Part shown: in pieces, positions 8,174 through 15,814 of the stretch
Layout: each line of letters opens with the position of its first letter
How positions within the stretch are numbered: the first letter of the stretch is position 1
From: Brevundimonas diminuta 470-4
GTDB taxonomy: Bacteria > Pseudomonadota > Alphaproteobacteria > Caulobacterales > Caulobacteraceae
NCBI GenBank assembly: GCA_000318405.1
Contig: KB291729.1
Location: 40,234-73,448 of the forward strand
Length of the DNA: 33,215 bases
Direction: 5' to 3'
Position numbers and translations under genes: made by a program
Notes under the pieces: model-generated
Seen by the model: the letters and a program-made list of their open reading frames with translations, nothing else
Databases searched by the model: none
Told to the model about the DNA's origin: nothing

Positions 8174-10468
8174 CTAATATGACGACGCCGCACTGCTGCG
8201 CGCAGGATCAAGCAGCAGCCACAGCGCGCCGAAGATCACCGCCAGCGCAGCGAGCCCGAGCGCCTGCGGAGCGACCTCCCCCAGACCGGCGCCCATCGCG
8301 TTCATCGGCACGAAGGCCTGAACGGCGGCGGTCGACGGCGACAGATGGGCCAGCCAGACCAGCAGCTTGGGCATCATGAAATGCGGCCAGGCCGCACCCG
8401 TCAGAAAGAACAGAGGCGCCGAGGTTCCGACCAGCACCTGCAGCACCCGCTCGTGACGATCGAACAATCCGCCCAGCAACAGCCCCAGCGCCGAGACCCC
8501 GGCCGCGAACACCGGCGACAGCAGGATGACGCCGCCCAGATCGCCCCCGCGCGGATAATCCTGCACCCAGAAGACGAAGCCGAAATAGAACAGGCAGGAC
8601 GTCGTGCCGATCGCCGTCAGCGCCAGCCACAGGCCCAGTCTTGCGCTGCGCCGCATGGGGACCGCGCCGGTCTCGCGGCGCAGGGCTGAGATGACGCCGG
8701 CGCCCAGCAGCAGGGTCTGCTGCAGGATGATCAGACTGACCGCCGGCACCGCGTAATCGCCATACCCTTCCGTGGGATTGAACAGGGACTCCTGCTTCAG
8801 CGTCGGCGCCAGCTTTGCCGCGCGGGCGGCCCGAGGCAGGCCCTCCAGCCGCGTCTCGGCGACGTGGGCGGCCGCGGCTGCGACGGCCTTGCCGACCGAA
8901 GTGACCCGGACCAGATAGCCGCCGTTCAGCCAGACGGCGACGCCGCTGGGGGCGCCGCGCGCCAGATCGCTCTCAAACCGGTCAGGCAGGATGACGACGC
9001 CGTCCACCACCCCGCGCCGCATCAGGTCGGACGCTTCGGCGGTCGAGGGGATCACGGCCGCGACCTCGACCGCGTGGGAGGCGTTCAGGTCCTCGACCAG
9101 GGCGCGCGTCAGGGCGCTCTGCGTCGGCGTCACCACGGCGACCGGCAGACCCGTCGCCGCCTGCCCGGCATAGGCCGCCGGATAGTAGAAGGCGTAAAGG
9201 ACGACCGCGAGGATCAGCAGGCTGCTGACCGGCCGGGCGCGCGGCAGATTGCGGAATGTCGCGATGAAGGCGGCGCTCACGCCCCGCTCCGGCAGAGGAA
9301 AGGCCAGGCCTTCGGCCTTGGGCGCGCGGCGGGCGCGCAGGCCAATCAGCACGGCGGCCAGGATCAGGGCGATCACGGCGACAATGCTCAGGACCATCAG
9401 GTCGCGCCAGGCCCCGCCGGGCGCTGCGCCGGTCACCATCTGGCCGGTCTGCAGCCGAAGATAGTGGGTGTAGGGCAGGATATCGCTCCAGAACCGGGCG
9501 AAGCGCGGCCCGTGATCCAGCGGCAGGGTGCCGTTCGAGAAGGCGATGGCCGCGCCCGAATAGATGGCGGTGCCCGAGAAGGCCATGTCGACATCCCCCA
9601 GCAGGGCGACCAGCAGGGCCGACAGGGCGACGCTGACCGCCATCAGGGCGACCACGCCCAGCATCAGCAGGGGCAAGGCCCCCGCCACGCCCCAGCCCCT
9701 GATCCCGCACAGCCAGCCGATCCACGCCAGCCCCCACAGGGTGAAGATGACGAAATGCGGGATCAGCGTCCCGATCAGGGCCGCCGTCGTCCGCCCGCCG
9801 GCCTGGGCCTTGAACGCCTTGAACGACCCGCCCTGCATCAGCCGTCCGACCGCCAGCACCGCCGAACAGGCCGCGAGCAGGTGCAGCACGCCGGGCGCCA
9901 GCAGGCCGCCGAGGAACAGCTCGAAGCTCAGCTGCGGATTGCCGATGATCGACACCTGGACGGCGGGCGGCTCCAGCGCCGTGGCGGGCAGGCCCATCTG
10001 GCGCGCGCGCTCCTCCAGTCGTGGCGCAGCAGCCGAGGCGATGGCCGACGACTGGCCCAGAGCCGACAGGGCGCCGACGGTCTGGAAGGCGCCGTTGAAC
10101 GACACCGTCACCTGCTCCGGACGACGGAAGGCGCCTTCACTGAAGCCCGAGGGAAAGTGAGCGATGCTGTAGACCTCTCCGCGCCGCATCAGGGCCACAG
10201 CCTCATCCACCGTGGCCGGGGCGTGGGCCACCCGCACGCCGGGGCTAGCCTCCATGTTGCGGATGGCGGCGCGGCTGAAGGCCGAGTTGTCCTGGTCCAC
10301 CACGGCGACCGGGGCCTGACGGATCACGCCGGGCGCCAGCATGGCCGCAATCACCGCCAGCAGGATCAGCGGCAGGCCGAAGGCGACGAAGGCGTCCCAC
10401 GGCCGGGTGGCCAGCCGCCGCGCCTCGTCCTGAACGGCCGCAAGAAAGACGGCCGCCCCGCCCTTCAT
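8174..10468 (-). CDS. ABC-2 type exporter permease, head-to-tail double protein
   Basis: 764 residues, about twice a normal ABC-2 permease (about 370). Both halves have the same plan: one N-terminal membrane helix (about 26-48 and about 400-425), a large periplasmic domain, then a block of five or six helices (about 186-375 and about 575-764). The periplasmic domains are visibly related (ALMRRGEVYSIAHFPSGF in the first, DLMRRGVVDGVVILPDRF in the second), as expected of two fused ABC2_membrane_3 units, so a single chain would supply the whole transmembrane dimer. The start overlaps the HlyD stop (ATGA). No nucleotide-binding protein is encoded in the operon or the window. With TolC and HlyD partners it should form a tripartite exporter; substrate unknown. 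Confidence 0.85.
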   Translation of the reverse strand: MKGGAAVFLAAVQDEARRLATRPWDAFVAFGLPLILLAVIAAMLAPGVIRQAPVAVVDQDNSAFSRAAIRNMEASPGVRVAHAPATVDEAVALMRRGEVYSIAHFPSGFSEGAFRRPEQVTVSFNGAFQTVGALSALGQSSAIASAAAPRLEERARQMGLPATALEPPAVQVSIIGNPQLSFELFLGGLLAPGVLHLLAACSAVLAVGRLMQGGSFKAFKAQAGGRTTAALIGTLIPHFVIFTLWGLAWIGWLCGIRGWGVAGALPLLMLGVVALMAVSVALSALLVALLGDVDMAFSGTAIYSGAAIAFSNGTLPLDHGPRFARFWSDILPYTHYLRLQTGQMVTGAAPGGAWRDLMVLSIVAVIALILAAVLIGLRARRAPKAEGLAFPLPERGVSAAFIATFRNLPRARPVSSLLILAVVLYAFYYPAAYAGQAATGLPVAVVTPTQSALTRALVEDLNASHAVEVAAVIPSTAEASDLMRRGVVDGVVILPDRFESDLARGAPSGVAVWLNGGYLVRVTSVGKAVAAAAAHVAETRLEGLPRAARAAKLAPTLKQESLFNPTEGYGDYAVPAVSLIILQQTLLLGAGVISALRRETGAVPMRRSARLGLWLALTAIGTTSCLFYFGFVFWVQDYPRGGDLGGVILLSPVFAAGVSALGLLLGGLFDRHERVLQVLVGTSAPLFFLTGAAWPHFMMPKLLVWLAHLSPSTAAVQAFVPMNAMGAGLGEVAPQALGLAALAVIFGALWLLLDPARSSAASSY

Positions 10469-11532
10469 CGCGCCGACCAGTCGAACAGGACGCTCATGCC
10501 CGGCCGCAGCCCCTCGATCGGCCGGACAGGCTTGGCCTTCACCTGGAAGCTGCGGACATCATAACCGCTGGACTGCCGGGTCGAGCGCCAGGTGGCGAAC
10601 TCGCCCTGCGGGCTGATGGCGGTGACGCGGAAGGCGGCGCCTTTCACGCCCAGCGCGGGCACGTCGCCGCGCACGATCGCGCCGATCTTCAGCTCGCGGA
10701 ACTGGTCCTCGCGCACGCTGAAGGCGACCCACGGATCAGACGTGTCGACGATGGTGAACACCGGCACCCCCGTCAGCACCAGCTCGCCGACATTGGCGAA
10801 GCGTTCCGACACCTCGCCGCCATGCGGAGCGGTCAGACGGGTCTCGCCCTGCAGGCTTTCGACCTCGGCGACGGCGGCGCGGGCGCCGCTGACGTTGGCG
10901 TCGGCGACCGATTTCTCCTGCGGGCGGGTTCCGGCCTGCGCCTTCAGATACTGCTGGCGCGCGGCCTCGGACTGAGAGGCTGTTGCGGCGCGGGCGGCCA
11001 CCGCCTCGTCGCGGCGCTGGGCCGAGATGACGCCCTCGGCGAACAGGTTCTCGGCCCTGCGCGCGGTCTGATCGGCCAGACGGGCCGTCGCCTGAGACGC
11101 GCGCCAGATGGACTCGACCGTCTGCACGTCCTCGACGCGGGCGCCCTCGCGGCTCATGGACTGGATGGCCTGCGTCGATTGCAGCAGGGCCCGCGCCTGA
11201 GCATCCTTGGCCTCGACCTCGGGGCTGCTCATCAGCGCCAGCTCCTGACCAGCCGTCACCCGATCGCCCTCGGCGGCCATGAAGCGTTCGACGCGGCTGG
11301 GCACCTTGGTGGCGACGGTGAAGGTCTCGGCCTCGACCATGCCCTGCACCTGATCCGGCGCCGGACGGGCGGCCAGGAACAGGCCCACGACGATGAAGAC
11401 CAGCAACAGCGCCACCCCCGCCGCGACGATCAACGGCAGACGCGGACGGCGCTGTTTCGGCGGCGGCGCCTCGGCGGGTTTGGGCGGCGTATAGGCCGAG
11501 GAAGGCGTCTCGCTCATGGGGCGCTGAGTCAT
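10465..11532 (-). CDS. HlyD-family periplasmic adaptor (membrane fusion protein)
   Basis: 355 residues: a Pro-rich cytoplasmic tail, one membrane anchor (about 29-53, LPLIVAAGVALLLVFIVVGLFLAA), a biotinyl-lipoyl-like half (about 70-105, VEAETFTVATKVPSRVERFMAAEGDRVTAGQELALM), a long alpha-helical hairpin rich in Ala/Glu/Arg (about 105-215), then the second lipoyl half (LTAPHGGEVSERFANVGELVLTGVPVFTIVD) and a beta-barrel. It bridges the inner-membrane permease to a TolC channel. Start and stop overlap both neighbours by 4 bases, indicating coordinated synthesis of the three exporter parts. Confidence 0.93.
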   Translation of the reverse strand: MTQRPMSETPSSAYTPPKPAEAPPPKQRRPRLPLIVAAGVALLLVFIVVGLFLAARPAPDQVQGMVEAETFTVATKVPSRVERFMAAEGDRVTAGQELALMSSPEVEAKDAQARALLQSTQAIQSMSREGARVEDVQTVESIWRASQATARLADQTARRAENLFAEGVISAQRRDEAVAARAATASQSEAARQQYLKAQAGTRPQEKSVADANVSGARAAVAEVESLQGETRLTAPHGGEVSERFANVGELVLTGVPVFTIVDTSDPWVAFSVREDQFRELKIGAIVRGDVPALGVKGAAFRVTAISPQGEFATWRSTRQSSGYDVRSFQVKAKPVRPIEGLRPGMSVLFDWSAR

Positions 11533-13052
11533 GGGGCGCTGATCCGGTCGTCGCGTTGCAGATAGTCGTTCAGGGTCTGACCAGTGCCAGACGCCGCCAA
11601 CAGCGCCGCCAGGCTCAGATCGTATTCATAGGCCGCCGCCGCCCGTTGCAGGCGCGCGGTTCCCAGCAGGTTGCGGGCGTCGATCACCGAGGCGGCCGTC
11701 GCCTCGCCCTCGCGGAAGCCGACCTCCTGCACGCGCAAGTTCTCGCGCGCGGCCTCCAGACTGCTGTCCATGCTGAGGAATTGCCGCCGGGCCAGATCGA
11801 CCTGATTATAGGCGCGCGTGACCATCAGCCGGGCGTCCTCGCGGGCCTTGCGCTCCATCTGCGACGCCGCCGAGGCCTGGGCGCGCGCGGCGCCGAGCAG
11901 GCGTCGCCGGTCCACCGAAGACATCAGGGTGTAGCGGGCGCCCAGGCCGAAGGCCCAGTCCGGCTCGGTCGGCAGGGAATCGTCAGGATTCAGGTTGTAG
12001 GTCCCGAAGGCGAAGACCGACGGTTTCAGCCGCGAGGCCGCCAGATCGGCCCCCGCCTCGGCCAGATCACGTCCTGCCTGCGCCTGAATGACGCGCGCGT
12101 TCGACTGCCCCGCGCTGTCCAGAAACAGGTCGGCAGGTCCCGCCGGGCCGCGGTTGACGAACAGGGGCGTGGTCGGCGTCGCCCCGTCCTCAAGGTCCGT
12201 CACGCGCGCCAGCGAGGCGACGGCGTTTTCATGCTCCAGCTCCGCGCGGTTGACCTGACGCTGGGCGGCGTCGCGCGCCACCTCGACCTGAAGCGTCTGG
12301 GCGCGGCTGAGGAACCCTTCGCTCTCCATGCGGCGCGCGTTGTCCAGATGCAGATCGAAGCCGTCGCGCGTGTCGATGGCGATCTTCAGCGCCTCCGCCG
12401 CCAGCACCTGGCCGAAATAGGCCTGGGCCAGCCCGACGCCTTCCAGATCAACGGCTTCCCGACGCTTGGCTTCGGCCAGATCAAGATTGGCCTCCGCCGC
12501 CCGACGCAGGGCCGGAATGGCGCCGCCGGTATAGATGGGCTGAAGCGCCGTCACCGTGGGTCGAAACGTCGTGTCGTCCACCTGCAGCCGTATGTCGTGC
12601 GGCAGGGCGGCGAAAATCTCCGGCAGAGCCGCCTGCAGCCTCTGCTCCACCACGCCCAGAACATCGCCCGGCACGCCGGGCAGGCCTGAAATCAGACCCG
12701 GAATGGCCGCGCTGATGTCGGACTGCGCCTGGTCCAGCGGCTCGCCCAGCGACAGGTCGAACGTCTTGCGATAGCGGATCAGCTGAGCGTCCAGCGACAC
12801 CGTCGGCCGGTTCAGGCCATCTGCGGCGCGCGCCTGGGCCTCCGCCGCCTCCACGGCATAACCCGCGGCCCGGTTCAGGCTGGACGTCGAACGCAGCCGC
12901 GCCTGGGCCTCTGCATAGCTCAAGGGGGTGCGGGACGTTTCGCCGTTTCGGGGCGCAGATGCGGTCAGGTGCGCCTGCGGCTGCGCCTCCTGGCTGCTCG
13001 CCATCGGCCCCGCAGCCAGCGCGACGCACAGCCCGACCCCACTGATCATCAT
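11529..13052 (-). CDS. TolC-family outer membrane efflux protein
   Basis: 507 residues from the ATG at 13052, which starts the signal peptide (MMISGVGLCVALAAGPMASS); the longer frame would begin at a TTG at 13082. Two repeats of the outer membrane efflux (OEP) domain are visible: the first around SYAEAQARLRSTSSLNRAAGYAVEAAEAQ, the second near NARVIQAQAGRDLAEAGADLAASRLKPSVFAFGTYN, ending with VEVARDAAQ/ENLRVQEVGFREGEATAASVIDARN-type helices of the periplasmic tunnel. It provides the outer membrane exit duct for the HlyD/ABC pair encoded next in the operon. The divergent flavin dehydrogenase gene shares its upstream region, which contains one of the 19-bp boxes. Confidence 0.92.
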   Translation of the reverse strand: MMISGVGLCVALAAGPMASSQEAQPQAHLTASAPRNGETSRTPLSYAEAQARLRSTSSLNRAAGYAVEAAEAQARAADGLNRPTVSLDAQLIRYRKTFDLSLGEPLDQAQSDISAAIPGLISGLPGVPGDVLGVVEQRLQAALPEIFAALPHDIRLQVDDTTFRPTVTALQPIYTGGAIPALRRAAEANLDLAEAKRREAVDLEGVGLAQAYFGQVLAAEALKIAIDTRDGFDLHLDNARRMESEGFLSRAQTLQVEVARDAAQRQVNRAELEHENAVASLARVTDLEDGATPTTPLFVNRGPAGPADLFLDSAGQSNARVIQAQAGRDLAEAGADLAASRLKPSVFAFGTYNLNPDDSLPTEPDWAFGLGARYTLMSSVDRRRLLGAARAQASAASQMERKAREDARLMVTRAYNQVDLARRQFLSMDSSLEAARENLRVQEVGFREGEATAASVIDARNLLGTARLQRAAAAYEYDLSLAALLAASGTGQTLNDYLQRDDRISAP

Positions 13053-13175
13053 CGCTTCACCCCGTATCACGTCCGACCCCAACGATCCTGACGCGCCGCC
13101 GTTGCGTCAAGCAAGCAATGGAGCGGGGTGCTGCGAGACGAAACAGCCTAGCTGCTGTTGCTCTCGACCCTAGAC

Positions 13176-13194
13176 AATACTAACTTTAATGTCA
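13176..13194 (+). promoter_or_regulatory. 19-bp box in the tolC-like / flavin dehydrogenase intergenic region
   Basis: AATACTAACTTTAATGTCA matches the consensus seen at four other places in the window (NCTAYYTACAYTAATGTCA) with differences at the second, seventh and tenth positions, so it is the weakest member. It ends 41 bases before the dehydrogenase ATG. It lies within a near-palindrome, GACAATA-N7-TAATGTC (13173-13193), the same geometry as the element before coq4. A possible TTGCTC -35 (13158-13163) and TAACTT -10 (13181-13186) would place the box on the core promoter of the dehydrogenase gene. Confidence 0.5.
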
Positions 13195-13234
13195 GTACCA
13201 CATTCCACCGCCCCTCAACCGAACTGGAGCATTC

Positions 13235-14911
13235 ATGGACGCCGATGTCATCGTCGTAGGCGCTGGTCTCGCCGGCCTGGCGGCCTGTCATGAACTGGTG
13301 ACAGCGGGCCGGCGCGTCGCCCTGATCGATCAGGAGAATGCAGGCAATCTAGGGGGTCAGGCCTTCTGGTCGTTCGGCGGATTGTTCCTGGTCGACTCGC
13401 CTGAACAGCGGCGTCTGGGCGTGCGGGACAGCCTCGACCTGGCCTGGCGCGACTGGCAGGGCAGCGCCGGATGGGACCGACTTGAAGGGCCAGGCGCCGA
13501 AGATGAATGGGCTGTGCGCTGGGGCCGAGCCTATGTCGAGTTCGCCGCCGGCGAGAAGCGCAGCTGGCTGCGCCAGCTGGGCGTGAAGCTGACCCCGATG
13601 GTCGGGTGGGCCGAGCGCGGCGGCGGGGCCGCCTTCGGCCACGGCAATTCCGTGCCCCGCTTTCATGTCGCCTGGGGAACCGGCACCGGGGTGTCAGAGC
13701 CGTTCGCCGACAGGGCCAGGGATGCGGCGAAGCAAAATCGACTGACGTTCCATCACCGACATCGCGTCGATCAGCTTCTGGTCGAGGGGGGCCGCGTCAT
13801 CGGCGTCAGCGGCGCGGTCCTGGCCCCGGATGATGCGCCGCGCGGGGCGCCGACCAACCGCACCGTCATCGGCGACTTCACCCTGAAGGCGCCCGCAGTG
13901 ATCCTGGCGACCGGCGGCATAGGCGGCAATCACGACCTGGTGCGGCGATACTGGCCTGAACGGCTGGGCGCGCCGCCGCGCGAAATGATCACCGGCGTCC
14001 CCGCCTATGTCGACGGCCGGATGCTGGACATCGCCGCCGAAGCCGGGGCCCGCCTCGTGAACCGGGACCGCATGTGGCACTATGTCGAAGGGGTGCGGAA
14101 CTGGGCGCCGATCTGGCCCCGACACGCCATCCGCATCCTGCCTGGCCCGTCGCCTCTGTGGTTCGACGCCCTGGGTCGACGCCTGCCGCATCCGGCCCTG
14201 CCCGGCTATGACACGATGGCGACGCTGAAACACCTGCGCACCACGCCCGATCTGGTGGCGCACGACCACTCCTGGTTCATCGTCACCGAGACGATGCTGG
14301 CCAAGGAATTCGCCCTGTCGGGATCGGAACAGAACGCCGACATCACCAACCGCAATCTGCTCGGGGTCCTGCGCTCGCGCCTGGGCAAGGGCGCGCCGAA
14401 GGAGGTGGCCGCCTTCCGCGACAAGGGCGCCGACTTCGTCGTCGCTGATGATCTGGAGACGCTGGTAGCGAAGATGAACGACCTGACCGACCAACCTCTG
14501 CTCGACCCGGCCCTGATCCGCCGCCAGATCGAGGATCGCGACGCCCAGATGGACAATCCCTACGCCAAGGATGTTCAGGTTCAGGGCATCCACAACAGTC
14601 GCCGCTACAAAGGCGACCGCTGGGCGCGCACCTCGGCGCCGCACAAGGTGCTGGATCCGCAGGCGGGACCGCTGATCGGCGTCAAGCTGCACGTGTTGAC
14701 GCGAAAGTCGCTGGGCGGACTTCAGACCGACCTTTCCAGCCGTGTCTTGACGCCCGACGGCGATGTGCTGGAAGGTCTCTATGCCGCAGGCGAAGCCGCT
14801 GGTTTCGGCGGCGGCGGCCTGCATGGTTACAACGCTCTGGAAGGCACCTTCCTGGGCGGGTGCATCTTCTCCGGGCGAGCGGCGGGACGGGCGCTCTCCG
14901 GGCGGAACTGA
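13235..14911 (+). CDS. FAD-binding dehydrogenase (fumarate reductase / ketosteroid dehydrogenase superfamily)
   Basis: 558 residues. The N-terminus is a Rossmann FAD-binding motif (VIVVGAGLAGLAACHELV, GxGxxG at residues 9-14, acidic E/D at the end of strand 2), followed by GGQAFWSFGG, and the C-terminus has the matching FAD-contact segment GLYAAGEAAGFGGGGLHGYNALEG. This layout is that of the soluble FAD-dependent dehydrogenases grouped with fumarate reductase flavoprotein and 3-ketosteroid delta-1-dehydrogenase; the length fits the uncharacterised 'FAD-binding dehydrogenase' subgroup. It probably introduces or reduces a C=C bond next to a carbonyl, but the substrate cannot be read. GGAG lies 5 bases before the ATG. 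It is followed after 21 bases by a BASS transporter and preceded by a 19-bp box shared with the beta-oxidation operon. Confidence 0.85.
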   Translation: MDADVIVVGAGLAGLAACHELVTAGRRVALIDQENAGNLGGQAFWSFGGLFLVDSPEQRRLGVRDSLDLAWRDWQGSAGWDRLEGPGAEDEWAVRWGRAYVEFAAGEKRSWLRQLGVKLTPMVGWAERGGGAAFGHGNSVPRFHVAWGTGTGVSEPFADRARDAAKQNRLTFHHRHRVDQLLVEGGRVIGVSGAVLAPDDAPRGAPTNRTVIGDFTLKAPAVILATGGIGGNHDLVRRYWPERLGAPPREMITGVPAYVDGRMLDIAAEAGARLVNRDRMWHYVEGVRNWAPIWPRHAIRILPGPSPLWFDALGRRLPHPALPGYDTMATLKHLRTTPDLVAHDHSWFIVTETMLAKEFALSGSEQNADITNRNLLGVLRSRLGKGAPKEVAAFRDKGADFVVADDLETLVAKMNDLTDQPLLDPALIRRQIEDRDAQMDNPYAKDVQVQGIHNSRRYKGDRWARTSAPHKVLDPQAGPLIGVKLHVLTRKSLGGLQTDLSSRVLTPDGDVLEGLYAAGEAAGFGGGGLHGYNALEGTFLGGCIFSGRAAGRALSGRN

Positions 14912-14932
14912 CGACAACAGGGGGATAGACTT

Positions 14933-15802
14933 ATGGGCTCGCCGTTGACCCTGATCGGGCTGCCGATCGCGCTGGGCATCATCATGTTCGGCCTGGGCCT
15001 GAGCCTGACGCCGTCCGATTTCGTCCGGGTGGGCCGACAGCCGAAGGCGGCGGCGGTGGCCCTGGCCTGTCAGCTGCTTCTGCTGCCCGCGATCTGCTTC
15101 GCCCTGGTGCTGGCGTTCCGGCTGCCGCCGATCCTGGCGGTCGGCATGATGCTGCTGGCGGCCTCGCCCGGCGGGACGACGGCCAACCTCTATAGCCACC
15201 TGTTCCGCGGCGATGTGGCCCTGAACATCAGCCTGACGGCGATCAACTCCGTCATCGCCGTCGTGACCCTGCCGGTCATCGTCAACCTGGCCGTGGCCTA
15301 TTTCCAGCCCGGCGACATGAAGGTCGGCCTGCAACTGACCAAGACCCTCGAGGTCTTCATGATCGTGCTGGTTCCCGTGGCTCTGGGGATGTTGGTGCGC
15401 GGCCTGAAACCCGGCTTCGCCCAGGCGATGGACCGGCCCGTCCGTATCGCCTCCATCGTGATCCTGACGCTGGTGATCCTGGGCGCGGCGGCGTCCAGCC
15501 TGGATGTGCTGCTCGCCAACTTCCAGGCTCTGGCGGGGATCGTCATCCTGTTCTGCCTGTTCAGCCTGGGCATAGGCTTCGCCGTGCCGCGCCTGCTGAA
15601 GATCGAACGCCCGCAGGCCATCGCCAGCGCCTTCGAGGTCGGGCTGCACAACGCCACCCTCGCCATCGTCATCGCCCAGTCGGTGCTGCGCAGCCCGGAG
15701 ATGACCCTGCCCGGCGCCGTCTATGGCGTGCTGATGTTCCCGCTGGCCGCGGCCTTCGGCCTGTTGATCACCCGCAAGCGCACGGCGGCCGTCGCAGGCT
15801 GA
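14933..15802 (+). CDS. BASS-family (bile acid:sodium symporter-like) transporter
   Basis: 289 residues, almost entirely hydrophobic, fitting ten membrane helices in two inverted halves. The two crossover regions of the family are present: AASPGGTTANLYSHLFRGDVALN near residue 80-100 and FEVGLHNATLAIVIAQSVL near 232-250, containing the conserved Glu and Asn that bind sodium in bacterial ASBT homologues. Members carry bile acids, other steroid conjugates, pantoate, pyruvate and various organic acids, so the name does not fix the substrate. It sits 21 bases after the flavin dehydrogenase with its own GGGGGA ribosome site, implying one transcript; the pair probably handles the same compound. Confidence 0.88.
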   Translation: MGSPLTLIGLPIALGIIMFGLGLSLTPSDFVRVGRQPKAAAVALACQLLLLPAICFALVLAFRLPPILAVGMMLLAASPGGTTANLYSHLFRGDVALNISLTAINSVIAVVTLPVIVNLAVAYFQPGDMKVGLQLTKTLEVFMIVLVPVALGMLVRGLKPGFAQAMDRPVRIASIVILTLVILGAAASSLDVLLANFQALAGIVILFCLFSLGIGFAVPRLLKIERPQAIASAFEVGLHNATLAIVIAQSVLRSPEMTLPGAVYGVLMFPLAAAFGLLITRKRTAAVAG

Positions 15803-15814
15803 CCGGGATCAGCC
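15797..15814. terminator. Hairpin spanning both stop codons of convergent BASS and fadD genes
   Basis: GGCTGA (15797-15802) pairs with TCAGCC (15809-15814). The TGA stop of the transporter and the TGA stop of fadD (opposite strand) are the innermost bases of the two arms. The stem is short and lacks a T-tract, but it is positioned as a bidirectional stop for two operons only 6 bases apart. Confidence 0.4.

Noticed and set aside
8864..10564. Long + frame (566 codons) antisense to the permease gene
   Set aside because: Composition is Gln/Arg/Asp/His-rich with no domain, as expected from the reverse strand of GC-rich coding DNA; the permease on the other strand is unmistakable.
8174..13052. Rhodoquinone, siderophore or drug-specific exporter assignment
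   Set aside because: The adaptor, duct and permease families do not show substrate, and no tailoring genes accompany them.
13235..14911. Naming the flavoprotein a 3-ketosteroid delta-1-dehydrogenase
   Set aside because: Only the superfamily FAD motifs are clear; the residues that define KstD could not be aligned by eye.
13694..15649. Long minus frame (651 codons) across the flavin dehydrogenase and BASS genes
   Set aside because: It spans two well-supported + genes and reads as low-complexity Gln/Asp/His/Arg-rich sequence with no recognisable fold.
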